Shown here piece by piece: positions 17,817-27,829 of a stretch of DNA of 64,000 bases (within the stretch, counting starts at the first letter, position 1; each line of letters starts with the position of its first letter). The notes under the pieces are model-generated. The model had not been told where the DNA came from and ran no database searches. It worked only from the letters and a program-made list of their open reading frames with translations. Origin of the DNA: CAVXTF01 sp963701375 (GTDB lineage Bacteria > Actinomycetota > Acidimicrobiia > Acidimicrobiales > CAVXTF01); assembly GCA_963701375.1 (NCBI GenBank), contig CAVOZT010000004.1, forward strand, positions 682,001-746,000, read 5' to 3'. The translations under genes were made by a program, and so were the position numbers.

Positions 17817-17909
17817 GAATACGTCCGCACGCCGCCCATGCCGTTCACGGTCACCTGACGCGACGGTCTTGGGGGCCGAACTCAATGCGCACAAGAGCAT
17901 CCCTGGCGA

Positions 17910-18170
17910 TCAGTTCTTGTCCATCTCCGCGATGTCGTCGTGGAACGGCTCAACGCACACGTCACAGCTCAGCAACGCCCTAACGGCAAGCACCTGTGGG
18001 GGGATGGCCTGTATGCCACCGGGGAGAGTGCTGACGACTCTTGAGGGCATCATCAGCACGGTGTCGGTCGTGGCAGTGACCGGCAACCATTCTCCCCCCG
18101 ACGGCTGCCACACCCTTACTCGGGTTCTCGGGATCACTACCCCAAGTTGTTGTGGCCATAGCCTCGCCAC
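17910..18170 (-). CDS. Possible small hypothetical protein
   Basis: Frame of 86 residues containing RVRVWQPSGGEWLPVTATTD and a C-terminal LLSCDVCVEPFHDDIAEMDK with a Cys-x2-Cys pair. It precedes the basic protein gene on the same strand. No clear ribosome site. Offered as a possible gene only. Confidence 0.25.
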   Translation of the reverse strand: MARLWPQQLGVVIPRTRVRVWQPSGGEWLPVTATTDTVLMMPSRVVSTLPGGIQAIPPQVLAVRALLSCDVCVEPFHDDIAEMDKN

Positions 18171-18277
18171 CCGCCCAGGGGAATATGTGGCTCACTTTTA
18201 CAGTAGGTACTTACTAAGACCCCTATGTAAATCTGCGCCACATATTCGGTCGAGTCCCGGATCGCGGATCGACCGCG

Positions 18278-18968
18278 CTACCCAGAGACTTCACTGGCGG
18301 GTGGTACCGTTACCGGGGGCGAGGTCCCGAACGCGCTGTAGGTGACGTGGACCGTTCCTCCTTGGCGGGATCTCGTTGTCTTGTTCGCACGCGTGTATCG
18401 AAAGGTGGATTCGATGTTCTCTGACACGACACGGTTAGCGCGAACGACGACGGTGATGGATTGGGTCATGGTCGTCGCAGAACTCAGGATCTCGGGCTTG
18501 ACCTCCACTTGGTAAACGTTTCCCGACCGTTGCACCCGAACAACGGACAGCAACGGGTTGAGCCAAACGTCTGCCCGCCAGCTTGCTCCAGACGTCGGAT
18601 CAGCCGGTTGGCGCATGGTCCACTTGTTAGAGCTGTTGGATCTCCCATACGCGGTCCTCCCGATGACAATGTCCTGCCCGGTGAGAGGTCCCGTGCCCAG
18701 TGGCGAGTCGCTCATGTAGAAGACGTCTTGATAGCGATTCGGCGCGTCGTACTCGAACGTTTCCGTGCCGTCGCTGCCTGGCGCGGTTGTGGTGATATAC
18801 ATCGTGAAGCTGGGGCGCGGCCAGTGTGGCGTTAACGGCTTGCTTTAACAAAGCTGCGGGGGATTGAAACGCGGGTGGTGACGTCGCCAGTGACAAGACA
18901 GCAGCACCGCCTGTCAGCGCGGTCAGGATGGCCATTGACGAGATAACAGTCAGGCGACCCTTCAACAC
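18278..18968 (-). pseudogene. Exported protein with one frameshift (LppX/LprG-like region)
   Basis: ATG 18968 begins MLKGRLTVISSMAILTALTG, an export signal, continuing to PAALLKQAVNATLA. After a one-base change near 18812-18822 the frame continues with MYITTTAPGSDGTETFEYDA and ends GTSPPVTVPPASEVSG. Removing one base gives 229 residues without a stop. The start of the mature part, with Ala/Leu helix followed by antiparallel strands about a substrate, resembles mycobacterial LprG/LppX lipid-binding lipoproteins, although there is no lipobox Cys. A similar layout recurs in the proteins at 37045 and 41948. Role unknown. Confidence 0.55.
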
Positions 18969-19079
18969 CTGGCCAGGCTATGTCACCCTTGACCTTAGCC
19001 AGTTGTAAGTACGACTAGCCCTTTTTCCGTGCCTCTCCGGTTCACGACGGCGTAGACGACGTAGGTACGGTTATCTGCT

Positions 19080-19268
19080 TCATTTTCTGCCCCAAGCGAG
19101 GACGGCGCGTATATCCGCACCGGTTACTTCGTACTCCCAGCAGTGACTATCCCCACACCAAATGTAGACGCGAAAAGCGGGATGCTCGTCTTCCCACGAA
19201 ATATCCCGCGGGTCTACAGGTTTAACGTCAAACAGTTTTCTGTGGTCGAACGAGCCCTCAACGTCCAT
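19080..19268 (-). CDS. Small hypothetical protein
   Basis: 62 residues, MDVEGSFDHRKLFDVKPVDP followed by AFRVYIWCGDSHCWEYEVTG. Two Cys flank Gly-Asp-Ser-His and an amphipathic C-terminal helix closes the protein. Acidic and aromatic, protein-like composition. It may be a small soluble domain of unknown function. Its 5' end faces the membrane protein gene at 19384. Confidence 0.5.
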   Translation of the reverse strand: MDVEGSFDHRKLFDVKPVDPRDISWEDEHPAFRVYIWCGDSHCWEYEVTGADIRAVLAWGRK

Positions 19269-19383
19269 CGGTTCAGCACCGCGTCAGCCAGCCTGCATCG
19301 AGTCGAGGATAGCGACCGCGACCGTGCCGTTACCCCGGCCATCAGCACAAGCGAGCGCGACCGCGCAAGGCCATACTGTGCCC

Positions 19384-19902
19384 ATGAGGATACGGCTGAG
19401 GCACGTAGTTCACAGTCTCGTCGTGCTCGCGGTGCTGGCGCAGGTGGCATGCGCGGGTCTATTCCTTGCCGATGTGCTCAGGACGAGTGCAACCTACGAT
19501 GGCCTTGTCGCCCACCGCGTCCCCGTTACCGGTCACATAGTGGAATGCTTCAACTTTACGCTCCAACGTGAGGAGTTGTACTACGACAACTGCTATGCCA
19601 CCTACAGGTTCGGACACCAGGAGTTCCACGCGTGGATCGACAAGAGTTGGGGTCTGGTCTTCTACGTTGACCCGCTGAACACCTCGTATCGGATGAACAA
19701 GGCTACCTTCGACAGCGCGACCGAGAACATCGACAGCGACATCCTGTTCATCGTTCTACTTCTGCTCGGGGCCATAGCGGTCACGGCAGTGCATCAACTT
19801 CACATGTATAGACGACGTAAGCGGCGTCGGCTCTTTGCACATCACGTTCATGAATATCAAGTCAACCTCGGGATCACTCCGCAACGAGTAGAACCGCTTT
19901 AA
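19384..19902 (+). CDS. Two-helix membrane protein (DUF3592-like)
   Basis: 172 residues from ATG 19384. A first transmembrane helix spans residues about 8-30 (VVHSLVVLAVLAQVACAGLF), a second about 121-138 (ILFIVLLLLGAIAVTAV). Between them lies an extracytoplasmic domain with two Cys (VECFNFTL, YDNCYATYRF) likely disulfide-bonded and FHAWIDKSWGLVFYVDP. This helix-small beta domain-helix plan is typical of DUF3592-type proteins. The C-terminal tail is basic and cytoplasmic. Function unknown. Confidence 0.65.
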   Translation: MRIRLRHVVHSLVVLAVLAQVACAGLFLADVLRTSATYDGLVAHRVPVTGHIVECFNFTLQREELYYDNCYATYRFGHQEFHAWIDKSWGLVFYVDPLNTSYRMNKATFDSATENIDSDILFIVLLLLGAIAVTAVHQLHMYRRRKRRRLFAHHVHEYQVNLGITPQRVEPL

Positions 19903-19977
19903 GGGGCGCGACGCGTCGTGTGCCAGACCGCCCGCCAGACCCACGGTCGAAACCCGTCTCTAAACCTTGCTACCGCG

Positions 19978-20990
19978 TCAGCCAGCACGGATTGAGAGCA
20001 GGATCGTGCGCGCCATCATGCGGTTACCAGTTAGCCCGATTTCTACGACTACCGCCTGACTTTTACCTGGGACCTTCACCGCGAGGGTGAGAACGCCGTA
20101 GACATCTGTCGCACTTGGACATGTGGTCAGACCGTTGACTTCCAAGCAGGGACCTCGCCTGGGGTCGTTGGTGAGCGGTCCATACGGCCCCGGGTCGATC
20201 ACGACGCCGTTCGTTGGCGCGGTCACTTGGCCCGTATAGGGGCCACCGTCAGCACAGTTCGTCTCGATTACGTCAACGGTGGCCCCAGAAGCCAGCATGA
20301 TCGTGTTGGCGGGAGCGTCAGAGACGAGAAGGGGCGTACCGCCAAGCCCGCAGGTATTCCACGAAGTCCTTCTCGTCTGCTTCCAGTTGGAAGGCACGGC
20401 GATGCTGATACCGCCATAGCTCACCCGGTGCCACGACGACGGCACAGGTGGAGCGGATCCCGGATCAAGGGCAAAAAAGCGCGGAGAGCTACTTAGAGTG
20501 TGGAGTACCCTTTGGAACAGTGGGCCGCCGCCGATCAGCCGGACACCAAGGTGTGGCACGTCGTAGGCGCGAGTGCATCCAGAGCACTGGGACTCGTATA
20601 CGTCGTACTCGTTCACCAGCACAGTGGGATGACTGCCATAAAGGACGGCGGGTGCGGCAACGGCGAGAATTCGATCCAGTTGGTAGCGACAGACGAGCCG
20701 GCTGGGGTCCCCCCTGGGCTATCCGAGCAGTTGTCCAAGAAGACGACTCCTAGTCCTGCGATCCCGCTGCAGTCGAAGAGGTCGACCACCCAAGACGAGG
20801 GTACGGACACAACCGCATCTTGATAGGCGAACGGGACCCATCCCGGTGGCGCGGCAGACGTGATCACTGCTGGGCGAGCGGGAGTTCCGGTAGACGTCGT
20901 GGTCGATGCGGAGTTGTGACCACCACAGGACGCGAGGGTGATCACCGTGACCGCCAGCCCTACAAACACGGTCCCTCGTCGCCAGGGCAC
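19978..20990 (-). pseudogene. Secreted lipoprotein with one frameshift
   Basis: ATG 20990 encodes MPWRRGTVFVGLAVTVITLA then Ser-Cys, a lipobox. The first part (GWVPFAYQDAVVSVPSSWVV) breaks near 20635, and after adding one base it continues HPTVLVNEYDVYESQCSGCT to the stop at 19978. Total 337 residues. The two halves each contain a similar strand pattern (VSVPSSWVV and ISIAVPSNWK), so the protein is an internal duplication of a Pro-Ser-x-Trp domain. Cys residues suggest disulfides. No recognised enzyme motif. One of several exported proteins in this accessory zone. Confidence 0.6.
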
Positions 20991-21131
20991 CAGTCGGACC
21001 TCCTACACGCTCTCCCGAACAATAAGACGGCTGGCGGGGTCCAGGGGTTGCATGACAGGTAATCGGATCTGGAGGGTCTAAACAGTCAAGCCCGTTCTCC
21101 CAAACCAGGAGCGCGACAGTAACTTCAGACC

Positions 21132-21767
21132 ATGGAAACTGAACCTCGCACTCTCGTCGTCACCGGCGAAGGCATTGCCCACGGGACCCCTGACAGATGC
21201 TTCCTCCATCTCGCACTCAACGTCATGGCTGACACCGCCGCGAAGGCGCTCGACCAGGTCGCTGGTCTTGCCGCCCGCGCTGTCCAGAGCCTGAGTGGGC
21301 TTGGTATCGAGCCGAAGGATGTCCAAACGACGAACTTGTCCCTAAACGACTTCTACGACCGAGATCGACAACGTGTGACGGCTCGAGTGGCGACCTACTC
21401 GTTGACCGTAAGGACTTCTTCATTGGAAGACGCCGGTCCCATACTCGCCGCGCTAACAGATGTCGCGGGAGATTCGCTCCAAGTGCACAGCCTGCAACTG
21501 GCGGTGTCAGACCCAGAGGCTCTGGAGGTGTCCGCTAGGAGAAATGCAGTGCTGGACGCCTCGACGCGTGCTCAACAACTTGCCGAGGCCGCGGGGGTGT
21601 CTCTCGGTCACATCGTGGAGATCACTGAAGGTCAGGTTCCACGCGGAGGTTTGGGTTTGCCTGTTCGGTCGGCTGCGTTTGCCGCGATGCCTGCCTCCTC
21701 CATGCCGGTCGAAGCTGGTGAGGTAGCGAGCACCGTCGCCGTGACGGTCACCTACGCCATCGAATAG
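21132..21767 (+). CDS. SIMPL-domain (DUF541) protein
   Basis: 211 residues. The start METEPRTLVVTGEGIAHGTP, the GLGIEPKDVQTTNLSLNDFY region and the C-terminal ASTVAVTVTYAIE match the SIMPL/DUF541 (BP26-like) fold, a channel-forming beta/alpha ring protein. Unlike many family members it lacks an evident signal peptide, so this copy looks cytosolic. Members are linked to oxidative stress or periplasmic structure; exact role unknown. Intact frame. Confidence 0.78.
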   Translation: METEPRTLVVTGEGIAHGTPDRCFLHLALNVMADTAAKALDQVAGLAARAVQSLSGLGIEPKDVQTTNLSLNDFYDRDRQRVTARVATYSLTVRTSSLEDAGPILAALTDVAGDSLQVHSLQLAVSDPEALEVSARRNAVLDASTRAQQLAEAAGVSLGHIVEITEGQVPRGGLGLPVRSAAFAAMPASSMPVEAGEVASTVAVTVTYAIE

Positions 21768-21815
21768 AGGATGGTTCGTGCGACCGTGCCGAGCCATATC
21801 ACTGCGAGCGCCACG

Positions 21816-22611
21816 ATGACCGACGACTCCCCGCACATAACAGCAGGCCCCCGGTCGAATGGATGCTGGAGGCGATCAACTTCTCCATTGCTGCCCTCCG
21901 CGAGCCGCTCAGCGCCGATGACCGGGAATACGGCTGGGACGAGTCACTCCGAGAGCGGATGATCGCCTCATACGAAGGCATTTTGAATGAGCTGGAACAA
22001 GGTCCCGTCACTCCACACCTTTACAAGGGATGGGGGAAAGGGTTCATTGATGGGGGCACCACGGACCCTCGCAAACACAACCAGCTCGTCGCTGACGGCC
22101 TTCGTGGTGAACACGCCATCGTCGGGGTTCAAAATGCCGACAAGGTTCTCGCTGAAGCCGGAAGACTAAACAGCTTCCTTGCCCAACAGGTGCCACGCGG
22201 CGAGTTGGCGAACGGCTGGACCGAGGGGTTGAGACAGAACTTGCAGGCGGCTCTCACCAGGATCTCCAACCGACTTCTTTCGGGAGATTATCTCCTTAGC
22301 GATGACTTCACACATTGGGATCGTCCTTTACAGAGCGCTGACATCTTGCGACACGACTGGGGCATCACTGACATCAGCCGACGGCTCAAACGCTTTGGCA
22401 TCAATCTGGAACTCATTGAGTCTTCCCCACCAGGTCAGTGGTGGGAAACCGTCAACGCCTTCGATTACAGCCTTGTCTCCCCAGCTGAATCTGACCTGAA
22501 GCGTGGCCACCCTCATTGGCGGGCCGGGTCATCAGCACGACCTCCTACTTGCGCTCCTAACCACTACGACGCTCGACGGGGTCGAAAGGTTGCGGTGCTT
22601 GGTTGGGGTTT
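21816..22611 (+). pseudogene. Hypothetical soluble protein, probably frameshifted
   Basis: MTDDSPHITAGP from ATG 21816 joins, if one C is restored in the C-run at 21848-21852, to PVEWMLEAINFSIAALREPL and a helical protein containing YGWDESLRERMIASYEGILN and HWDRPLQSADILRHDWGITD. ATG 21863 is an alternative start that needs no correction. The frame stays open to 22864 but the last part overlaps a convincing gene on the other strand, so the true end is probably near 22500-22600 after a further shift. No domain recognised. The end coordinate is approximate. Confidence 0.45.
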
Positions 22612-22983
22612 TCAGTGCCCGTCAATCATCCAATCCCCTACAGGAACCCTCAGCCGCGTCACCTTGCCGTGCTCCCAACGCCGACGCCTCAGCACCAACA
22701 TGCCTTCGATACCACCGGCGAAGAAGCCAGCGATACCGGACTCGACCGACCACGGCTCCTTCGTGAAGCCGCAAACTTTCCCGTTACCACCTCCCAGGAA
22801 TGTTGAGCCACTCGCTCCCGGCCCTCCTGGGATAACGGCACGCGTTGGACCGGAGACCTTCTGACAAGCGTAGGGGACCTGCCAAGTGATAGCGGAGTTC
22901 ACAGCGACGCTCATGGTCGCCACGCCGACGCCGCTGGCGAGTGCCATACCGAGAACGAGAGCGACTAGTGCCATAACTCGCAC
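22612..22983 (-). CDS. Small membrane protein
   Basis: 123 residues beginning MRVMALVALVLGMALASGVG, which can be a signal anchor. An extracytoplasmic loop with one Cys pair (YACQKVSG, KVCGFTKEPW) follows, then a second hydrophobic segment around IAGFFAGGIEGMLVL before a basic tail (RRRRWEHGKV). The positive-inside distribution fits two helices with both ends cytoplasmic. Unknown family; analogous in plan to the 19384 protein. Confidence 0.55.
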   Translation of the reverse strand: MRVMALVALVLGMALASGVGVATMSVAVNSAITWQVPYACQKVSGPTRAVIPGGPGASGSTFLGGGNGKVCGFTKEPWSVESGIAGFFAGGIEGMLVLRRRRWEHGKVTRLRVPVGDWMIDGH

Positions 22984-23057
22984 AAAGTGTGAGCCTATTC
23001 CTGCTCTGACGCTATTGACTGGGCACCTTCTGACTCACCCAAGTATCGTCGGGGGAC

Positions 23058-23854
23058 GTGACACTGTTGCTTCCTGAAGTATCAGGCAAGCACGGGGCGG
23101 CTAAGAAAGACGTCCGCGTTTCGCGTCGCCCCTTCGTACTCGTAGTAGTGACCACTCTTGTTGCAGAGGTGGTGGCCATCTGGACCACCTGCAAGGCAGA
23201 CGTAAGCGTGCTCGTCCCAGGTTTTCTTGCCCTGGGTTTGGGCGTGATTGGGCTTGTCGTCGCCTACGTGCTTGACGTCTTCTCCTTCAAGCGCGCAATG
23301 CGAGCAGCTTCGTGGTTGGTGGTAGGGGAAAGAGAGCCTTCGCCAACATATCGTCGCGGTTTCGTCTTATAGCCCTTAGCCACATCGTCGTCGCAGTCGC
23401 TGGTGCGATCTGGCTCCTGCCGCTCAAGATGTGGATAGCGGAGACTCAAGCCAACCGCGTGGCCGAGCAGATGCTCTCATATCGAGGCTGCAACTCCTCC
23501 TCAACCGACCTCAGTGCCGTTGGCCTTGTTATGTCTGCGCGAGAAGTCTGTGCATACGGTCAATCTCCTGCGACGGTCTTCGGCTCACCTCACCCATCGG
23601 TCTGGTTCCGAGACACCTCCCCCCTGTATCAGGGTAACGGCATGTCGAAGGGATTGATCTTCGCGCCTTCTGGCCTGAGCAGCATTGACGGATTTATCTT
23701 CGCACCGTCTGGCTTGAGAAGCTTGTTTGACGACACCCTGTGCGTGAGGCACCTGGTGGGAACCTGGTGGGCCTACGACCTCGACCCACACCGTCTAGGG
23801 ACATGCCCCGTCTTGTATAACCCGCCGTTGCCCTCAGGCGTCTCCAGTGGGTGA
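23058..23854 (+). pseudogene. Membrane protein with one frameshift
   Basis: GTG 23058. The first half has two transmembrane helices (FVLVVVTTLVAEVVAIW and FLALGLGVIGLVVAYVLDVF). After one G is restored in the G-run at 23325-23328 the sequence continues KRAFANISSRFRLIALSHIV with a third helix (VVAVAGAIWLLPLKMWI). An extracytoplasmic domain follows with Cys residues and an internal repeat, LIFAPSGLSS/FIFAPSGLRS (residues around 205-225 of the joined protein). Total 265 residues. Not recognised. The loss in a homopolymer could be a sequence error. Confidence 0.5.
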
Positions 23855-24517
23855 CTCTATCGAGGTCGCGCAACTCATCGCTGCTAACATGAAGCGGAGT
23901 CGCTGCGCAAGGCATTCAACAAGTATGTCGAGGACTCAGCTTCCTAATGGTTTACCCATAGGAGCTAACGACTAACTCTTGGACGTCAGGGTTCACCCTT
24001 ATAAAGAAAGACCTTATGGGTAAGTCGTTAGGACCATGGGGTAACCCGTTAGGTCGAGATCCGACGATAAGCGACCTACATCTCTTCTTCTCGGATCACG
24101 TCAAGGTTACGAAACGTCGGAGGGCCGTCACACAGCTTTGCCAACCATGCAGCAAACTCGGCAGTCTCTGGCCGGTTGGAGTTCTAAATCGCTAGCGCGC
24201 TTGATCCGCAGTTCACCAGAGTTCATTCTGCCGGGTTGGGCGCCATTGCGCTACCGACGCCTTCCCTGTCAAACCGGAGCGAGGCTCGTGTGGACGGCAC
24301 GCAAGCTGAGGTCCGATCTTCGGCTCGACGGGGCGTTCGTCGGGATACTCGAAATCATCGCTTTCGTGTAGCTGAGCGAGCGCCGTGGGCCAAAACATCC
24401 GATGAGGGACGGGCGCATGAAATCCGGCTACGACTCTCACAGATCTCAACGGTCCCGACGAAAATGTTGAGATGTTACGGTCCTCGCTGGGGGGTTCTCC
24501 CAAGAAGGAGGCGCAAG
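23855..24517. other. Long intergenic region with repeat cluster
   Basis: About 660 bp without a convincing gene. It is comparatively AT-rich around 23930-24060, where an inverted/direct repeat cluster lies (separate entry). The part 24100-24500 contains only shadow frames and ends with AAGGAGG, the ribosome site of the repeat protein. Confidence 0.45.
23943..24053. repeat. Cluster of about 20-bp repeats, one inverted and two direct
   Basis: CCTTATGGGTAAGTCGTTAG (24012) and ACCATGGGGTAACCCGTTAG (24033) are adjacent imperfect direct copies, 21 bp apart. CCTAATGGTTTACCCATAGG (23943-23962) is an inverted copy, and CTAACGACTAAC beside it repeats the TAGTCGTTAG half again in inverse orientation. 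The consensus is ATGGG-TAA-n3-CGTTAGG. The arms could form a stem around a 50-nt loop. Possible roles: regulator or recombinase binding sites, or a relic of an element end. Confidence 0.6.
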
Positions 24518-26023
24518 TTGATTGAGCAAACCACGTGGCATGGTCCACGACGGAAAGAGCTGATCCTTCTGCCTCTATTGGGTGCCTTCGCAGCTGCGGC
24601 ATTCATGGTATCGCCTGCGCTCGCTTCCTCGCCCGCTGGCAGCAAGGACGGTGGGGTGCAGGGCGCATTTCCTCTGACAAATGGAGGCTGGAGGCAAGCC
24701 CAGAAGGTCAAGGGCTTGGCGACTCTCGGGGCCGCCACCGCCGAGATCTACTCCGTCTCGTGCGGATCCCCAGGCAACTGCTCCGCAGTCGGGAGCTACA
24801 ACGACGGTTCCCAACAAGGCGCTCAAGAGGCGTTCGTCGTAGACGAGAAGAATGGTGCTTGGGCCAACGCCGAGCAAGTGCCGGGAATGGCGACGCTCAA
24901 GGCGTCTACCTCTGAGGTCGAGTCCGTCTCGTGCGCCTCACCTGGCAACTGTTCCGCGGGGCGGAGATTACGGAAAGAAAGGTCCCTATTCAGAGGCCTT
25001 TGTCGTGAATGAGGTGAACGGAACATGGGGCAAGGCCGAGGAGGTCCCTGGTATCACGACTCTAAACATCGATAGAGGCGCCTTTATCTACTCGGTGTCG
25101 TGCGCCACCCCGGGCGACTGCTCCGCGGGAGGAAGCTACTTGGACGGCTCCGGAAACGTCCAGGCCTTCGTCGTGAACGAGCTCGACGGCACTTGGGGAA
25201 ACGCCGAAGAGGTGCCAGGCACCGCGACACTGAACGTTACTGGTCAAGCTCAGGTCTATTCGGTGTCATGTTCATCCGCGGGCAACTGCTCCGCCGGCGG
25301 GAGCTATCAAAATAACTCCTTCCAGGCATTTGTCGTGAACGAGATCAATGGGACATGGGGAAACGCCGAAGAGGTGCCAGGGACTGCAACTTTGAACGAG
25401 GGAGGTGGTGCCTCAACCGGTTCGGTGTCATGCGCCGTCGCCGGCGACTGCTCGGCCGTGGGGGGGTATGCCAACAGCTCGGGCAACTTCGAGCCGTTCG
25501 TCGTGAACGAGCATGACGGAAAGTGGCAAAAAGCTGAGGAGGTGCCAGGGATAGCGAGCATGAGTCGCGGGGGGGCCGGGGTGGAGTCCCTGGCATGCGC
25601 CTCCTCTGGGAGTTGCTCCGCAGGCGGGTACTACGAGAACAAGTCGAGAACACAAGCACAAGCCTTCGTTGTAAACGAGGTCGCGGGCACGTGGGACCCG
25701 GCCGAGGAGGTGCCCGGTACGGCGAATCTGAACACTGGCGGAAATGCGCAGATCTCCGCCGTGTCATGCGTCTCCGCTGGGAATTGCTCCGCAGGCGGGT
25801 TCTACGAGACCAAGTACCCTCGAGAAGAAGCGTTCGTCGTAAACGAGAGGGCTGGCACCTGGGGAAAGGCCGAGGAGGTGCCGGGGATGGCGAATTTCGA
25901 ACGCCGGAGGCTCTGCGACCGTCAACTCGAATTTCATGCGCTTCCGCACGTGGGTGCGCAGCCGGCGGCTACTACACAAAGAACTCTGGCGACGCCGTCG
26001 CCTTTGTCGTCGACTCTCTTTAG
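24518..26023 (+). pseudogene. Secreted protein of about nine ~50-residue repeats, three frameshifts
   Basis: A TTG start at 24518 is chosen because AAGGAGG lies 7 bp upstream. A signal peptide (LLPLLGAFAAAAFMVSPALA) precedes tandem units of about 50 residues with the core VNGTWGKAEEVPGTATLN, then SVSCASAGNCSAGGSY. Each unit has two Cys in the Ser-Cys-x5-Cys-Ser-Ala-Gly element and a Phe-Val-Val-Asn-Glu. Removing extra bases near 24961, 25898 and 25931 gives 500 residues ending FVVDSL. The repeat is typical of extracellular actinobacterial proteins, probably a propeller or solenoid with one disulfide per unit; function unknown. Confidence 0.7.
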
Positions 26024-26624
26024 CTCGGTAACACAGACATCTCCGTCACTCCCCACGATCACGATGGGTGTTCCTGTCGGGGTCTCGTAGTTCCGAGAAG
26101 TCCTCGGCTACCCGTCGAGCTGCGTTGCCGCCGTCCGTCCGGGCCGTCTCCGCCGTTTCGTTTCGTGTCTTCCGGGGCTCTCGCGTCGTTCCTGGTCCCG
26201 GCGCTGTCGGTCTTGCGCGTCCCGGTGGTGTGTGTCCGGCTCTCTCTCGCCACTACTACTTGCTGGGACTAAGTGATGCTCGAAGGTGAGGTTGTACGAG
26301 AAGATTCGCAAAACCCACGAGCGCGAGAAACTGGGGATGAGGTAGCTGTCGATGCGCTTCGGGGTACACCGGCGAGGAGTCGGCCATGCGCTGGCTTGTG
26401 CGCTCCCGCCCCGAGACGGAAACCATCTCGCCGACCTAGAGGACAACACGTCATTTCTCGGTGGCGTTGTTCGCCAGCCGGTCGGTGAACGTTCGGTGGC
26501 CCGTGTGTGAACACCTCTCCAAATGCATCTGAAATCTTCGTGACGTCAGGCAAATTAAGCCTCCGGACGACGGCGAACCCGGGAGAATGTATGTTCCGTA
26601 CCGTTCGGAAAAAAGGAGGAAGTA
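26024..26624. other. Intergenic region before the phosphoesterase gene
   Basis: About 600 bp. The left half is strongly pyrimidine/GC-skewed (repeated CGTC/TCC tracts 26100-26260) and shows only chance frames on the minus strand. The right end has AAAGGAGGAAGTA, the ribosome site of the next gene. No RNA gene or element end recognised. Confidence 0.4.
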
Positions 26625-27581
26625 GTGCATAGAACAGCGAAACTCGCCATCGCCGTGTGTGCCCTCGTTGCGCTCTCGGGTCTCGGGCTCGTGACACAGC
26701 TCAGTTCGTCCGGCGCGGCGGCGGCGAAGCCGCCGAGCGGCGGTCCGTGTGGCACTCTGCCGGTCTCCGCGACGCACTACACCCACGTCATCTGGGTGTG
26801 GATGGAGAATCACAGCTACAGCACGATCATCGGCTCCTCGCAAGCGCCTTACATCAACTCGCTTGCCAACGAGTGCGGCCTTGCGACCAACTACCACAAC
26901 ATCAGCCACCCGAGCCTCCCCAACTACGTCGCTGCGACGTCCGGTCTTCCCTACTCGGGGATCACCCAGTTCAAGTCGGACTGCAACCCTTCGTCGCAAT
27001 GCAGCACGGCGGCTCCGAGTATCTTCGGACAAGGCGAGTCGTGGAAGGCATACGAGGAGAACATGCCGTCCAACTCCGCGCCGACTGACTCCGGAGAGTA
27101 CGCCGTCAGGCACAATCCTCCGCCGTACTTCACGTCATTGTCGGGCTGCTCGACTTTCGACGTGCCGTATACGCAGCTGGCCTCGGACCTCTCCGGCGGG
27201 ACGCTGCCGGCCTTCTCGTTCGTTACACCCAACCTGATCGACGACATGCACGACGGCACGATCGCCGACGGTGATACCTGGCTCTCGAACAATCTGCCGG
27301 CCATTTTCGCCAGCTCCGAGTACCAGAGCGGCTCGGTCGCAGTGTTTGTTACCTGGGACGAAGGTGAAGGCGGCACAAGTAACAAGTGCGCCACGAACAC
27401 GACCGACGTCGGGTGCCACGTCGCGACGATCGTTGTCAGTCCGAGCACGGTTCCCGGGACGAAGTCGTCGAAACTGTTGAACCACTACTCACTCCTGGGC
27501 ACCTCCGAGAAACTCCTGAATCTCCCGAAGCTGGGCCAGGCGGCGACGAGCAAGAGCATGGTCAAAGCCTTCAACTTGTAG
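26625..27581 (+). CDS. Secreted phosphoesterase-family protein (acid phosphatase/PLC type)
   Basis: 318 residues; GTG start with GGAGGA four bases away. A signal peptide covers residues 1-34. The alkaline-phosphatase-superfamily phosphoesterase domain (PF04185 type) shows VIWVWMENHSYSTIIG (about 48-63) with the signature Glu-Asn-x-Ser, HPSLPNYVAATSG, then PNLIDDMHDGTIADGDTWL and FVTWDEGEGG, which hold the metal-binding Asp/His/Glu residues. Homologues are phospholipases C or acid phosphatases. Ends with LLNHYSLLGTSEKLL, also family-typical. Acts outside the cell; substrate not predictable. Followed at 27 bp by a strong terminator. Confidence 0.88.
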   Translation: MHRTAKLAIAVCALVALSGLGLVTQLSSSGAAAAKPPSGGPCGTLPVSATHYTHVIWVWMENHSYSTIIGSSQAPYINSLANECGLATNYHNISHPSLPNYVAATSGLPYSGITQFKSDCNPSSQCSTAAPSIFGQGESWKAYEENMPSNSAPTDSGEYAVRHNPPPYFTSLSGCSTFDVPYTQLASDLSGGTLPAFSFVTPNLIDDMHDGTIADGDTWLSNNLPAIFASSEYQSGSVAVFVTWDEGEGGTSNKCATNTTDVGCHVATIVVSPSTVPGTKSSKLLNHYSLLGTSEKLLNLPKLGQAATSKSMVKAFNL

Positions 27582-27607
27582 GCAGGGCACGACCCGTGTG
27601 GCTGATT

Positions 27608-27645
27608 GGGAGCCGGTGCACACCCGTCGCTGTGCGCCGGCTCCC
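27608..27645 (+). terminator. Hairpin terminator after the phosphoesterase gene
   Basis: GGGAGCCGGTGCACA (from 27608) pairs with TGTGCGCCGGCTCCC (ending 27645) with one T/G contact and a loop of about eight bases. The long GC stem immediately behind a stop codon is typical of actinobacterial terminators that lack a U-tract. Confidence 0.7.
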
Positions 27646-27829
27646 GCCGGCTTGAAGCCCAGCTCGGCGTTCAGCCCGCCGCGATCAGCTCGCGATCGGC
27701 CGCCCAGCTATAAAGAGCGGGAACTCTTCTTTCGGCAGTGTCACTCCTGCGGGCTGCTTGCTGCTCCAATTTGGGTGTAGCTCCTGGAATTGGTCGGCGC
27801 TGCCGACCACCGTGACGTCGCACCACGGT

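Noticed and set aside
23943..24053. CRISPR array
   Set aside because: Only three degenerate copies, one inverted, with no regular spacers and no cas genes nearby.
26024..26624. Possible transposase remains
   Set aside because: Skewed composition but no inverted terminal repeats or transposase motif can be seen.
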